Assembly: GCA_031267635.1 (NCBI GenBank)
Contig: JAIRYX010000505.1
Location: 1 to 24,668 of the forward strand
Origin: Planctomycetaceae bacterium
GTDB lineage: Bacteria; Planctomycetota; Planctomycetia; Pirellulales; Thermoguttaceae
Length of the DNA: 24,668 nucleotides
Reading direction: 5' to 3'
The notes beneath the pieces are model-generated. The model worked only from the letters and a program-made list of their open reading frames with translations. It was not told the DNA's origin and made no database searches. How positions within the stretch are numbered: the first letter of the stretch is position 1; every line of letters starts with the position of its first letter. Made by a program: the position numbers and the translations under genes. Below are positions 1 to 6,602 of the stretch, one piece after another.

Positions 1-90
1 CAAATTGATCAACAATATAAAGAACAAGTCGCAACACTCACGAATCCGGAATTCCAAAACTTCAAAAACTATAAAATATTGTCTGCGTAA
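1..90 (+). CDS. C-terminal end of an unknown protein (partial)
   Basis: An open frame enters from the left edge and ends at TAA 88-90, giving 29 residues that finish in YKILSA. It is hydrophilic and rich in Q, N and K. No family can be recognised from so little. It converges on thyX, with the 93-bp inverted-repeat element at 104-196 between the two stop codons. It could be a chance open frame, since only 29 codons are visible. Confidence 0.45.
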   Translation, partial: QIDQQYKEQVATLTNPEFQNFKNYKILSA

Positions 91-103
91 TGTATAGTAG
101 TTT

Positions 104-196
104 TAGGGAACGTCTAAAAACCTCATTTTCAACAAATTTGACCGTTGAAAAATAAGGGCTGACGAAGATTTGGGAGAGGTTTTTAGAAGTTCCCTA
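104..196. repeat. 93-bp MITE-like element, copy 1
   Basis: Terminal inverted repeats 104-124 and 176-196 match over 21 bp with one mismatch (core TCTAAAAACCTC / GAGGTTTTTAGA). A smaller inner stem is formed by TTTCAAC and GTTGAAA. A second copy lies at 1704-1796 with a similar interior. It sits between two converging genes, so it might also work as a bidirectional transcript end. No ORF is present inside. Confidence 0.75.
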
Positions 197-203
197 CAGT
201 TTT

Positions 204-1097
204 TCACCCTTTTCCCAATCCTATTCGCTGCAACTTTTCCCAACACTCGGAGCGTTCTCGGCAACATTCTAGATTTCGCCATGACTCGTCTTGTGATGCT
301 AGAAATTGTTCGTAAGTCGCAGGAACGGTCTCATTTGCAGCAAGACGAACGATGACATCGCGATCTAGTCGCGTCAGACTCATTCCTTCCAGCCGATAGT
401 CGGAAAACGCTTCCCACGCGAACGGAAACAATGGCTTCACGATTTTTTCGCCGATAGTCGTTGCGTACTGCACAATCTCATACTGAGCGTGCGCCGTGTC
501 CATTCGTAAGAAGAGAAAATGAAATAAGTTATTCAAGTCGATTTTCCAGTACGCTTCGGTGTAGGCGGCGAGCGGCAAATCTTTACGCGCCTGTTCCCTT
601 GCGATTCCTTGACGAATACGGCGGTCGTAAATTTCGCGGGCTTGCCGGTGAAACGCCTGTTCCTCTTCAGATAAAAGACGCCCTTGCTCCGCGTCGAGAA
701 AACCGTCGCTTCCTTGCCGGTTCGTTGTTTTTTGCAGTCGCCATTGTTCTGGTTTCGTCTGATATGTTTCGTCAATTGCGACCGAATATCGCGTGCTGTA
801 CTCGTTGACCGATGCGGTACGATGCCGAATCCACTGCCGCCAGCAATCCATCGGCACGCGGACGAGCAGTTTGATCTCCGCCATTTCAAACGGCGTTGTG
901 TGCTGACGCCGCATCAGATATCGGATGAGTGTCCGGTCGTCGGAAACGCTTTTCGTTCCCTCACCGTAAGAGACTCGTGCCGCTTGAACAATTGCCGCGT
1001 CGTCGCCCATGCAATCGACGAGACAGACGTATCCTTTGTCTAATATCGGGAATTTTTTCCAGCGTAATTGTTCTAAAGCTGTTTGATTGGAAACCAT
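204..1097 (-). CDS. thyX: Flavin-dependent thymidylate synthase ThyX
   Basis: This is the FAD- and NADPH-dependent enzyme that methylates dUMP to dTMP using methylene-tetrahydrofolate, replacing ThyA. The ThyX signature RHRxxSxNExSxRY is complete at residues 91-104 (RHRTASVNEYSTRY). HTTPFE at 66-71 and the C-terminal segment DLP...YTEAYWKIDLNNLFHFL.LR (173-198) also match the family. At 297 residues it is somewhat longer than the ~220-250 usual for many ThyX proteins; the extra length is partly in a loop near 115-150 and partly at the C-terminus. The ATG at 1097 is the only well-placed start and follows an AT-rich leader. No folate gene lies beside it. The stop is 8 bp from the repeat at 104-196. 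Confidence 0.96.
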   Translation of the reverse strand: MVSNQTALEQLRWKKFPILDKGYVCLVDCMGDDAAIVQAARVSYGEGTKSVSDDRTLIRYLMRRQHTTPFEMAEIKLLVRVPMDCWRQWIRHRTASVNEYSTRYSVAIDETYQTKPEQWRLQKTTNRQGSDGFLDAEQGRLLSEEEQAFHRQAREIYDRRIRQGIAREQARKDLPLAAYTEAYWKIDLNNLFHFLFLRMDTAHAQYEIVQYATTIGEKIVKPLFPFAWEAFSDYRLEGMSLTRLDRDVIVRLAANETVPATYEQFLASQDESWRNLECCRERSECWEKLQRIGLGKG

Positions 1098-1166
1098 AAT
1101 AATTGATTTTTATAAAATATTGATAAAACAGTGATTTTATGGATACATTGCGATAAAAGAAAAATT

Positions 1167-1222
1167 GTAACTATTCAGTCGCCCAGTGCGGATTTAGTTG
1201 GCTTGATCAACTGAATCGTTAC
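1167..1222 (+). repeat. 56-bp palindromic repeat, copy a
   Basis: The ends GTAACTATTCAGT and ACTGAATCGTTAC are inverted copies of each other, with the conserved interior CCCAGTGCGGATTTA. Other copies are at 1895-1950 (inverted), 2171-2226, 6178-6217 (partial, inverted) and 6365-6419. Half-sites occur at 8410-8423 and 10205-10217. All are intergenic. The size and structure suggest a REP- or MITE-type dispersed element. Confidence 0.75.
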
Positions 1223-1241
1223 GTTTCCTGAATGTTAATCG

Positions 1242-1258
1242 CTCATGCGTAACATGAG
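1242..1258. repeat. 17-bp palindrome CTCATGCGTAACATGAG, copy 1
   Basis: Arms CTCATG/CATGAG surround CGTAA. Exact copies are at 1859-1875 (opposite orientation) and 13250-13266, with a degenerate copy at 2232-2248 and fragments near 12852, 13052 and 13229. Copies 1-3 lie next to the 56-bp repeats. The copy at 13250-13266 directly abuts the flgI stop codon. Confidence 0.65.
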
Positions 1259-1402
1259 TAAATAAGAGTGCAATTCTCGCCGTGAGAAGTTATAGAATAG
1301 CAAATCCGCAACCCCAAGTCAATGTCAAAAGGCAACAAAAAATCAGGGCGATTGAATAGTTTCTTGGGAACAAAATTTTTTCAAACTGTGCAATTTGTCC
1401 GC

Positions 1403-1430
1403 TTGACATTGTTGGTTTGTTTATTACAAT
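1403..1430 (+). promoter_or_regulatory. Sigma-70-like promoter for the small basic protein gene
   Basis: TTGACA (1403-1408), a 16-bp spacer, and TACAAT (1425-1430) give a near-consensus promoter. Transcription would begin about 1437, leaving an ~80-nt leader before the ATG at 1520. The 1098-1519 gap holds nothing else recognisable apart from the 56-bp and 17-bp repeats. Confidence 0.7.
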
Positions 1431-1519
1431 AATTGCTTGAAAATCATGGGAATTTTTCCGGTAGCGACAATGAACCGGAGCATATCCCAACAACCAATAA
1501 TGTTATTTTGAGGGTAAAA

Positions 1520-1699
1520 ATGTCGATTAGCGAAAGAAAAAAAGAAATTCGCCGCCGCCGTAAACGTCGTGAACAATACGCACATATCCAAAGCAAATTG
1601 GCAAAAATGGACTCGAGCGCCAAAGAAAAATTGGCAAATAAATTGCGCCGTATGACTCCGGCGGGCGATGATTTGATTGAACGGTGGAATTTACAATAA
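1520..1699 (+). CDS. Small, strongly basic protein (DUF6800-like)
   Basis: The product has 59 residues and begins MSISERKKEIRRRRKRREQY. A dense run of Arg and Lys over the first 20 residues is followed by an amphipathic helix-forming stretch and the ending LRRMTPAGDDLIERWNLQ. The shape SERxxEIxRRRxRR...KLRRxTPxxxxxI is what I recall of a short planctomycete protein family (DUF6800); this assignment is from memory. I chose ATG 1520 over an upstream ATG at 1433 because GAGGG sits a few bases before it and the upstream part would fall at the transcription start. Function is unknown; the charge suggests nucleic-acid or ribosome contact, which is inference. The gene is framed by a 49-bp inverted repeat (1210-1258 / 1859-1907). 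Confidence 0.75.
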   Translation: MSISERKKEIRRRRKRREQYAHIQSKLAKMDSSAKEKLANKLRRMTPAGDDLIERWNLQ

Positions 1700-1703
1700 A
1701 AAG

Positions 1704-1796
1704 TAGAGAACTTCTAAAAACCTCACTTTCAACAAATTCTACCATTGAAAAATAAGGACTTGCTGATATTAGGAAGAGGTTTTTAGAAGTTCACAG
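1704..1796. repeat. 93-bp MITE-like element, copy 2
   Basis: A 17-bp perfect terminal inverted repeat lies at 1708-1724 and 1776-1792 (GAACTTCTAAAAACCTC). The interior resembles copy 1 at 104-196, including the TTTCAAC...GTTGAAA-like inner stem. It starts 5 bp after the stop of the small basic protein gene. Confidence 0.75.
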
Positions 1797-1858
1797 TAGG
1801 TACAGGGAGATTCATCAAAAACGAAGAAAATCTCTGTTAAGTTTTTGATAATTAACAG

Positions 1859-1875
1859 CTCATGTTACGCATGAG
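1859..1875. repeat. 17-bp palindrome CTCATGTTACGCATGAG, copy 2
   Basis: This is the exact reverse complement of the copy at 1242-1258. It belongs to the 49-bp inverted repeat 1210-1258 / 1859-1907. Confidence 0.65.
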
Positions 1876-1894
1876 CGATTAACATTCAGGAAAC

Positions 1895-2226
1895 GTAACG
1901 ATTCAGTCGCTCAAACCAAATAAATCCGTACAGTACAACGGAATAGTTACCGTCAATTTTACCGGAACATAATTATTATTGCCGCCCTTATTTATCAACT
2001 TTCCCCTTAGTAGCCCGAATCGCGCCAACATTGCGACCTTATTCCCTTATTTTTCGTTCTATTTGGTTTGATAACAATCCATGATCTAAAACATAAGGGC
2101 GAGTTTGAGGGCTATGTCGGCTACTAAGGGAAACTTGATACATAAGGGCTGTAATAGTAAAATCTTTCGGATAACTATTCAGACGCCCAGTGCGGATTTA
2201 TTGGGTTGGAACAACTGGATAGTTAC
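1895..2226. repeat. Nested inverted composite repeat element A
   Basis: The outer ends are two inverted 56-bp repeats (1895-1950 and 2171-2226). Inside are a second pair of inverted arms, 1962-2015 and 2119-2170, imperfect but clearly complementary (for example CCTTAGTAGCC against GGCTACTAAGG). There is no ORF inside. A shorter relative lies at 6178-6419. With the repeats at 1704-1796 and 2232-2248 this accounts for most of the 600-bp gap before ispH. Confidence 0.7.
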
Positions 2227-2231
2227 GATAG

Positions 2232-2248
2232 CTCAGGCATAACATGAG
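2232..2248. repeat. Degenerate 17-bp palindrome
   Basis: CTCAGGCATAACATGAG differs at two positions from the 17-bp palindrome at 1242-1258 and, like it, follows a 56-bp repeat. Confidence 0.5.
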
Positions 2249-2300
2249 TTAACAGTTAAACTGATGATTTCTTGGCGTTGACTCCTTTTGGTTCTCAAAG

Positions 2301-3257
2301 ATGCACATTATTCTAGTTAATCCTCGTGGGTTTTGTGCTGGTGTAAATAGAGCAGTACAAACCCTTGAGGAAGTAGTTACGCGATTTTTCGATAAAAAAA
2401 TTTTCGTTTATCATGAAATCGTTCATAATACTTATGTTGTCAATCGTTTTATGGCGTTAGGTGTTCAATTTATTTTTTCACTAAATGCCGTTCCTGAATA
2501 TTCCGTGGTGATGTTTTCGGCACATGGTGTTTCTCCGCAAATTCGTGAAGAAGCCGTTAAAAAATCGCTAAAAGTGATTGATGCGACTTGTCCTTTAGTT
2601 TCACGGGTACATCAGGCGGTAAAATCTTATGTCGAAAAAGGATACCATGTGATTTACATTGGTCATGCTGGACATGACGAGGCGGTCGGAACAGTCGGTG
2701 AAGCACCGCAACAGATAACAGTAATTTCGTCGGAACAAGAAGCTCGCAATCTTACGCATCAACGCACTCAGAACAATTTGCCATATAAAGATTTGCGACT
2801 TGCATGCCTTATGCAGACAACATTGTCAATAACGCAAACCGAACAGATTGTAAACATTTTACGGGAACAATTTCCCAACATCGAAATCTCGGATAAAAAT
2901 ACTTGCTATGCAACGCGAAATCGTCAAGAAGCAGTACAAATTCTTGCGAAACAAGCAGATACGGCATTGGTTATTGGAAGTGTTAATAGCTCAAACAGTC
3001 GGCGACTATGTGAAATTGCAGAACAGCAAGGAATTGTTTCGCGGTTAATTGATGGTGCAGACGAAATCAATCCGCAGTGGTTTTCGGGAAAAGAAACAGT
3101 TCTTATTACCGCCGGAGCCAGCGCACCGGAACATGTTGTTCAATCATGTCTTGCACGTCTTCATGCGTTTTTTGACGTGTCGTTCGAAGAAGTTGTTGTG
3201 CGTGAGGAAAATGTTGTTTTCTCGCTCCCTAGTGAAATAATTCAATATTGTGAATGA
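2301..3257 (+). CDS. ispH: 4-hydroxy-3-methylbut-2-enyl diphosphate reductase IspH
   Basis: IspH is the last enzyme of the MEP isoprenoid pathway. It reduces HMBPP to IPP and DMAPP at a [4Fe-4S] cluster. The three cluster cysteines are present: C12 (NPRGFCAGV), C97 (DATCPLV) and C202 (KNTCYATRNRQ). The substrate-binding motifs are also visible: HEIVHN (38-43), SAHGVS (73-78), GHxGHDE (121-127), GSxNSSNSxRL (226-236) and AGASAPE (271-277). Its 318 residues match the family. ATG 2301 places C12 where the family expects it. No good Shine-Dalgarno precedes it (TTCTCAAAG). It stands alone with no other MEP gene nearby. Confidence 0.97.
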   Translation: MHIILVNPRGFCAGVNRAVQTLEEVVTRFFDKKIFVYHEIVHNTYVVNRFMALGVQFIFSLNAVPEYSVVMFSAHGVSPQIREEAVKKSLKVIDATCPLVSRVHQAVKSYVEKGYHVIYIGHAGHDEAVGTVGEAPQQITVISSEQEARNLTHQRTQNNLPYKDLRLACLMQTTLSITQTEQIVNILREQFPNIEISDKNTCYATRNRQEAVQILAKQADTALVIGSVNSSNSRRLCEIAEQQGIVSRLIDGADEINPQWFSGKETVLITAGASAPEHVVQSCLARLHAFFDVSFEEVVVREENVVFSLPSEIIQYCE

Positions 3258-3293
3258 CTTCTGGATTGTTTTTCCTCTATGCTCACGAAGAAT

Positions 3294-3340
3294 GGACATT
3301 TAGGACAAATCAGGTTTTGTCGAGGGAATTTTAAATGTCC
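3294..3340. repeat. Inverted repeat downstream of ispH
   Basis: GGACATTTA and TAAATGTCC pair over 9 bp around an inner GACAAA/TTTGTC-type stem. It lies about 40 bp past the ispH stop and could end transcription, but no U-tract follows the stem on the plus strand. Confidence 0.4.
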
Positions 3341-3659
3341 CTAAAAAACAAGGTAACACACAAACAACATGGCAAACAAAGAAAAATCCCTAAAATAAAC
3401 CACTCAAACAAATTAATAAAGTAAGTTCTTTCATCGTTATTAAAAACCCCTGATTATTTCATTTGTTGGGAAGGCAATATTCGAAAACGCAATAGGAAAC
3501 TATTTCATTGTAAAAACTATTAATTGGTATTTATGTTGGATAACCGCCGGTGTAGCGCAATCACCGGATCGTAACTCCCCCAAAAACAAAGCCCTGCAAG
3601 GGCGTGATTATTTTATGATGTTCGATCAATATTTGATAATCCCACCTCTACGGGAGGGT

Positions 3660-3686
3660 GTAACGGAAGCGGGATGCTTCCGTTAC
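3660..3686. terminator. Strong hairpin 3' of the unknown membrane-anchored gene
   Basis: Arms GTAACGGAAGC (3660-3670) and GCTTCCGTTAC (3676-3686) are perfectly complementary around a 5-nt loop. It lies ~40 bp beyond the stop of the minus-strand gene ending at 3726, where a transcript end is expected. No U-run follows on either strand, so it may instead be a palindromic repeat. The rest of 3258-3725 shows only a small GCCCTGCAAGGGC hairpin (3590-3602) and a ~45-bp stretch near 3455-3495 resembling 14440-14490. Confidence 0.5.
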
Positions 3687-3725
3687 AGGGGGATGAATTA
3701 CAAACCTTATTTCTACCTTATTTTA

Positions 3726-4754
3726 CTATGGAAAAGCTGCATTAAACTCTTCGTCTGTGATTTTTTCGTAGTAACGAAAAGGGAGTTTTGAGTTGAATGG
3801 TTCGGGGTTGATCCAACCTTCCGCCGCGGGCCAATCGTATTCGGTTGTACGCGCACGATAATCGACGGTTTCGCGGTTGATCAATTTCCCCTTGTTCACC
3901 AATTCCTTTTTCAATTCCGCATTCCACGAACGATCACACAACGTCCCCGTTACAAGAACTGACGGGTTGTAAAGCGATTCGCTGATAGTAACCCATTTGA
4001 AAGAATTCGCATCGTCGCCAAGACTGTTGTACAATGCATATTCTCTCTTTGCCTGTTGAATAACCTCTTCAATGACCGGTCGCATTTCTTTACCCAACTC
4101 CAATTGACCGGCAAGCAAAACGCAGGACAATATTCCATATCGACAAGCAAATTGCGTTATATCTGTTCCGGGTTTTCTTCGTGAACGGTAAAAGTCGTTA
4201 CCGCCCTCGCTCTCTCCCAAGTAAAGCGCCCAATTGTCGCGATATAATCCCTTATTCATCACGGTACCTACCGTATCCAATTCGTACAATCTTATTTTCT
4301 CTTTTAAGTTGTCTTGGATACATTGCGTTAATAATTTGACGCACTCAGACCGTGATAATTTTTTCAAATCCTCAAGGGCTTTAAGAAAACGTCGGTTACT
4401 CAATGCTTGAGGAACCGCATATTTGTACAGTTTGTTTTCACGATCTTCGTGCGTATCAAATGACATCGAATCGAACCCGGAATACTCTGTTATTTTGGAA
4501 TATCGGTACTCATAGAGATCATTCAACAAAGCAAACGATTCTTCAATGGATTCCGCTTTCATTTCCTCTATCCATCTGTCCGTGCTTCTGTCAAATGCCT
4601 CAATTGCCGGTCCGCCTATTCCGACGCTTTTGGGGCGGTGCGTTTCCAACGTTACCTGATGACTTTTTCGCCAGTAATGGACGCTGAAAAGAACAACAAT
4701 GTTCAAAACAACAAGGATCGTTAAAACAAGAATGTTTTTCTGTGAGGTTGTCAT
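3726..4754 (-). CDS. Unknown membrane-anchored protein
   Basis: The product is 342 residues with a short cytoplasmic N-terminus (MTTSQKN) and one hydrophobic helix at about 7-26 (ILVLTILVVLNIVVLFSV). A charged, mostly helical domain follows and should lie outside the membrane. No enzymatic motif is recognised. I chose ATG 4754: AGGAGG ends 5 bp before it, while a GTG two codons upstream (4760) overlaps that ribosome binding site. The gene begins 9 bp after the stop of the small ORF at 4764-4973, so the two are probably cotranscribed. The last residues are EEFNAAFP. This may be a lineage-specific protein; I cannot assign a function. Confidence 0.75.
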   Translation of the reverse strand: MTTSQKNILVLTILVVLNIVVLFSVHYWRKSHQVTLETHRPKSVGIGGPAIEAFDRSTDRWIEEMKAESIEESFALLNDLYEYRYSKITEYSGFDSMSFDTHEDRENKLYKYAVPQALSNRRFLKALEDLKKLSRSECVKLLTQCIQDNLKEKIRLYELDTVGTVMNKGLYRDNWALYLGESEGGNDFYRSRRKPGTDITQFACRYGILSCVLLAGQLELGKEMRPVIEEVIQQAKREYALYNSLGDDANSFKWVTISESLYNPSVLVTGTLCDRSWNAELKKELVNKGKLINRETVDYRARTTEYDWPAAEGWINPEPFNSKLPFRYYEKITDEEFNAAFP

Positions 4755-4763
4755 ATTCACCTC

Positions 4764-4973
4764 CTAATTCTTTGTGTAAAAGTAGGGAACTGTCTCATCC
4801 TCATGATATTCTTCACTTGATGGGGTAATGTCTTTGTACACGCCATCGGATTGCGGAACCAACATCCTAGCATCTACTGTAGTTTTCCTGCTAATCGGAT
4901 TGTCCGCGAATGCGGCGTAGAATGGAAACGCGGTTGCGTTCCACATAAAGACAAGGAAGACGAGCGACTTCAC
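4764..4973 (-). CDS. Small secreted-type hypothetical protein
   Basis: The 69 residues begin with a signal-like segment (VKSLVFLVFMWNATAFPFYAAFA) followed by an acidic, Tyr-rich tail ending VPYFYTKN. The only near start is GTG 4973, which has no clear Shine-Dalgarno. A 24-codon ORF (5044 to 4970) ends in TGA overlapping this GTG as GTGA. Either the two are translationally coupled, or one gene with a longer N-terminus has been split by a 1-base frameshift. It lies directly upstream of the membrane-anchored protein gene. No family is recognised. Confidence 0.45.
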   Translation of the reverse strand: MKSLVFLVFMWNATAFPFYAAFADNPISRKTTVDARMLVPQSDGVYKDITPSSEEYHEDETVPYFYTKN

Positions 4974-5201
4974 CGTCTTTGCAACATTGATTCTTGAGCA
5001 GTTGTTGCTACTTCACTTCTGGTTTCATTTTTTGTAGTTTTCATCAAAAACTTTCCCTATACGAGTTGGTTTGTAAAGATGAATCGGACAACATGTCACG
5101 ACTCAATTAATATGCATTATATTCATAGTTTTGAAAAATAATATACATTACCAGAAAATTTTTGTTTTTTTTGCGAAATATATTTGGAAACAATCCATAT
5201 A

Positions 5202-5285
5202 GGTAATGAGATTTAGTTTTTGGTGGCAATCGTTGTTACTGAGGTTGTTTTGTTAAGAAATTAGGTGGAAATGAGGTTTCTAATT
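5202..5285 (+). repeat. Half copy of the large inverted repeat at 15167-15345
   Basis: The segment GGTAATGAG...TTGTTACTGAGGTTGTTTTGTT...TTAGGTGGAAATGAGGTTT matches the right half of the 15167-15345 structure with a few substitutions. The opposite arm is absent here. The remainder of 4974-5464 is AT-rich with no other gene. Confidence 0.65.
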
Positions 5286-5336
5286 CCTAATTTCTCCAAT
5301 GTCCTAACGATTCAAACAACTCCCCAAAAAACGAAA

Positions 5337-5454
5337 TATACTACTTACACTTGAAATTTCGGTTTTCATCAAAAAAGGGATAAAAGGAAATTTCGGGACG
5401 TGATGAACGATCAACGCTGTCTTAAAAGTCGAAATGTTAAGCGTGAGGAGTATA
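5337..5454 (+). repeat. ~118-bp MITE-like element, copy 1
   Basis: The ends are roughly inverted (TATACTACTTACACTTGAA against a right end GAGGAGTATA preceded by an AAGCGTGAG-type arm). Interior words TTTTCATCAAAAAAGGGA and GATGAACGAT...GCTGTCTTAAAA recur at 11485-11605, and the right half recurs at 8928-8979. A more degenerate version may lie at 23342-23447. Confidence 0.55.
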
Positions 5455-5464
5455 ATATTGTCTT

Positions 5465-5848
5465 TTATTTTGCCATCACTCGTTTGACCGATTCGAGAAG
5501 CATATCCATCGGAAATGGTTTGCGGAGATATTCGTCCACGCCGAGTTGTTCCGCATATTCACGGTGGCGGTTTCCTTCGTTGGCTGTCACCATAATAATT
5601 CGTGTAGGACGTTTTTCTGTTTGCCGCAACGTTTCAAGAACAAGAAAACCGCTTCGTTTAGGCATCATCATATCGAGAATCAACAAATCAAACATTTGAC
5701 GCTCGGCAAGAGCTAACCCTTGACTACCATTATGGGCAATCGTCACATGATAGTTATTTGCTTCAAGCGCGACCCGCATTGAATCAAGAATTTCAGGATC
5801 GTCATCCACCAAAAGAACATGGAAATTTCCAACTTCTGAACTCATCAC
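5465..5848 (-). CDS. Receiver-only response regulator (CheY-like)
   Basis: The 127 residues form a single receiver domain with no output domain. The acidic pocket is D15-D17 (VLLVDDDPE), the phospho-acceptor is D59 (LLILDMMMP), T88 lies in MVTAN, and K110 in LRKPF. All conserved switch positions are present. It probably acts by protein-protein contact, like CheY or Spo0F, after phosphorylation by a kinase encoded elsewhere. GTG 5848 is 8 bp from GGAGA; ATG 5845 is an equally good alternative. No histidine kinase is in the window, so its pathway is unknown. Confidence 0.93.
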   Translation of the reverse strand: MMSSEVGNFHVLLVDDDPEILDSMRVALEANNYHVTIAHNGSQGLALAERQMFDLLILDMMMPKRSGFLVLETLRQTEKRPTRIIMVTANEGNRHREYAEQLGVDEYLRKPFPMDMLLESVKRVMAK

Positions 5849-5927
5849 AACATGATTCTCCGTGATTTACGTAAAATAAATAAAAAAGGTTGAGTATCTG
5901 CTAACAGACAGCCATAAAATTCAGTGC

Positions 5928-5957
5928 ATTTTACCATAAAAGTTATTATTTGTGCAA
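5928..5957 (-). promoter_or_regulatory. Possible sigma-70 promoter for the response regulator
   Basis: On the minus strand TTGCAC (5957-5952), an 18-bp spacer and TAAAAT (5933-5928) lie about 80 bp upstream of the start codon. The match is moderate. Confidence 0.45.
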
Positions 5958-6177
5958 GTGCGATTTCCAGCCACAGGTAAAATTTTTTGCTTATTTCACA
6001 TTTGGGGGAATTGGTTGGATGTTGCGATGAGTAGAGTTTTTTTCGATCTCCAATTGTCAGCGTAACGTTTTCTGTTGAATTTCTCTGCGGGACGTCTGTA
6101 TTACTTGCTTGATGGCAATTTTGGGAGACTCCAAATGTTGAAGAAACTTTTGGAGTCGAAAAGTAAGATGATTTTCC

Positions 6178-6419
6178 GTAACTATTCAGTCGCTCACACC
6201 AAATAAATCCGCACTGGTTATCCGAAAGATTTTACTATTGCCGCCCGTATTTTATAAAATAAGGGCGGCAATAATAATATTTTCTGGTAAAATTGACTGC
6301 AACTACTCCCAATTTCCTCAATTTCCCTTGATATGAAAAATGTCAAGTGAAATTGCGTGGCTTTGTACTACCCAGTGGTTCAGTGCGGATTTATTGGGCT
6401 TGAACAACTGAATAGTTAC
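6178..6419. repeat. Nested inverted composite repeat element B
   Basis: The left end is a partial inverted 56-bp repeat (6178-6217) and the right end a direct one (6365-6419). Between them lies a strong palindrome at 6236-6273 (stem TATTGCCGCCC / GGGCGGCAATA around an AT-rich centre). The stretch TTATCCGAAAGATTTTACTATTG is the complement of the right inner arm of element A (2148-2173), with 12 bp missing at the junction. It occupies much of the 754-bp gap before the radical SAM gene. Nothing else is recognised between 5958 and 6177. Confidence 0.7.
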
Positions 6420-6602
6420 AAAATTTTGTATCGAATCCAAGACGTTGACTATTCTGAAAGATCAGATACACTCAAACTTCATTTTTCGTTTTAAGTAAGA
6501 GACATAAAGGACATTAGGAACAATAGCTTTTAAAACAGAGTTTCTCATTCATCGTGTCCCCAAAGTCTTTTTTGTCCTTAACGTCTCCTTTTTAGTAAAA
6601 AC

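Noticed and set aside
3541..3610. tRNA-like stretch (GGTGTAGCGCAATCACCGG)
   Set aside because: No cloverleaf with a T-arm and acceptor stem can be drawn.
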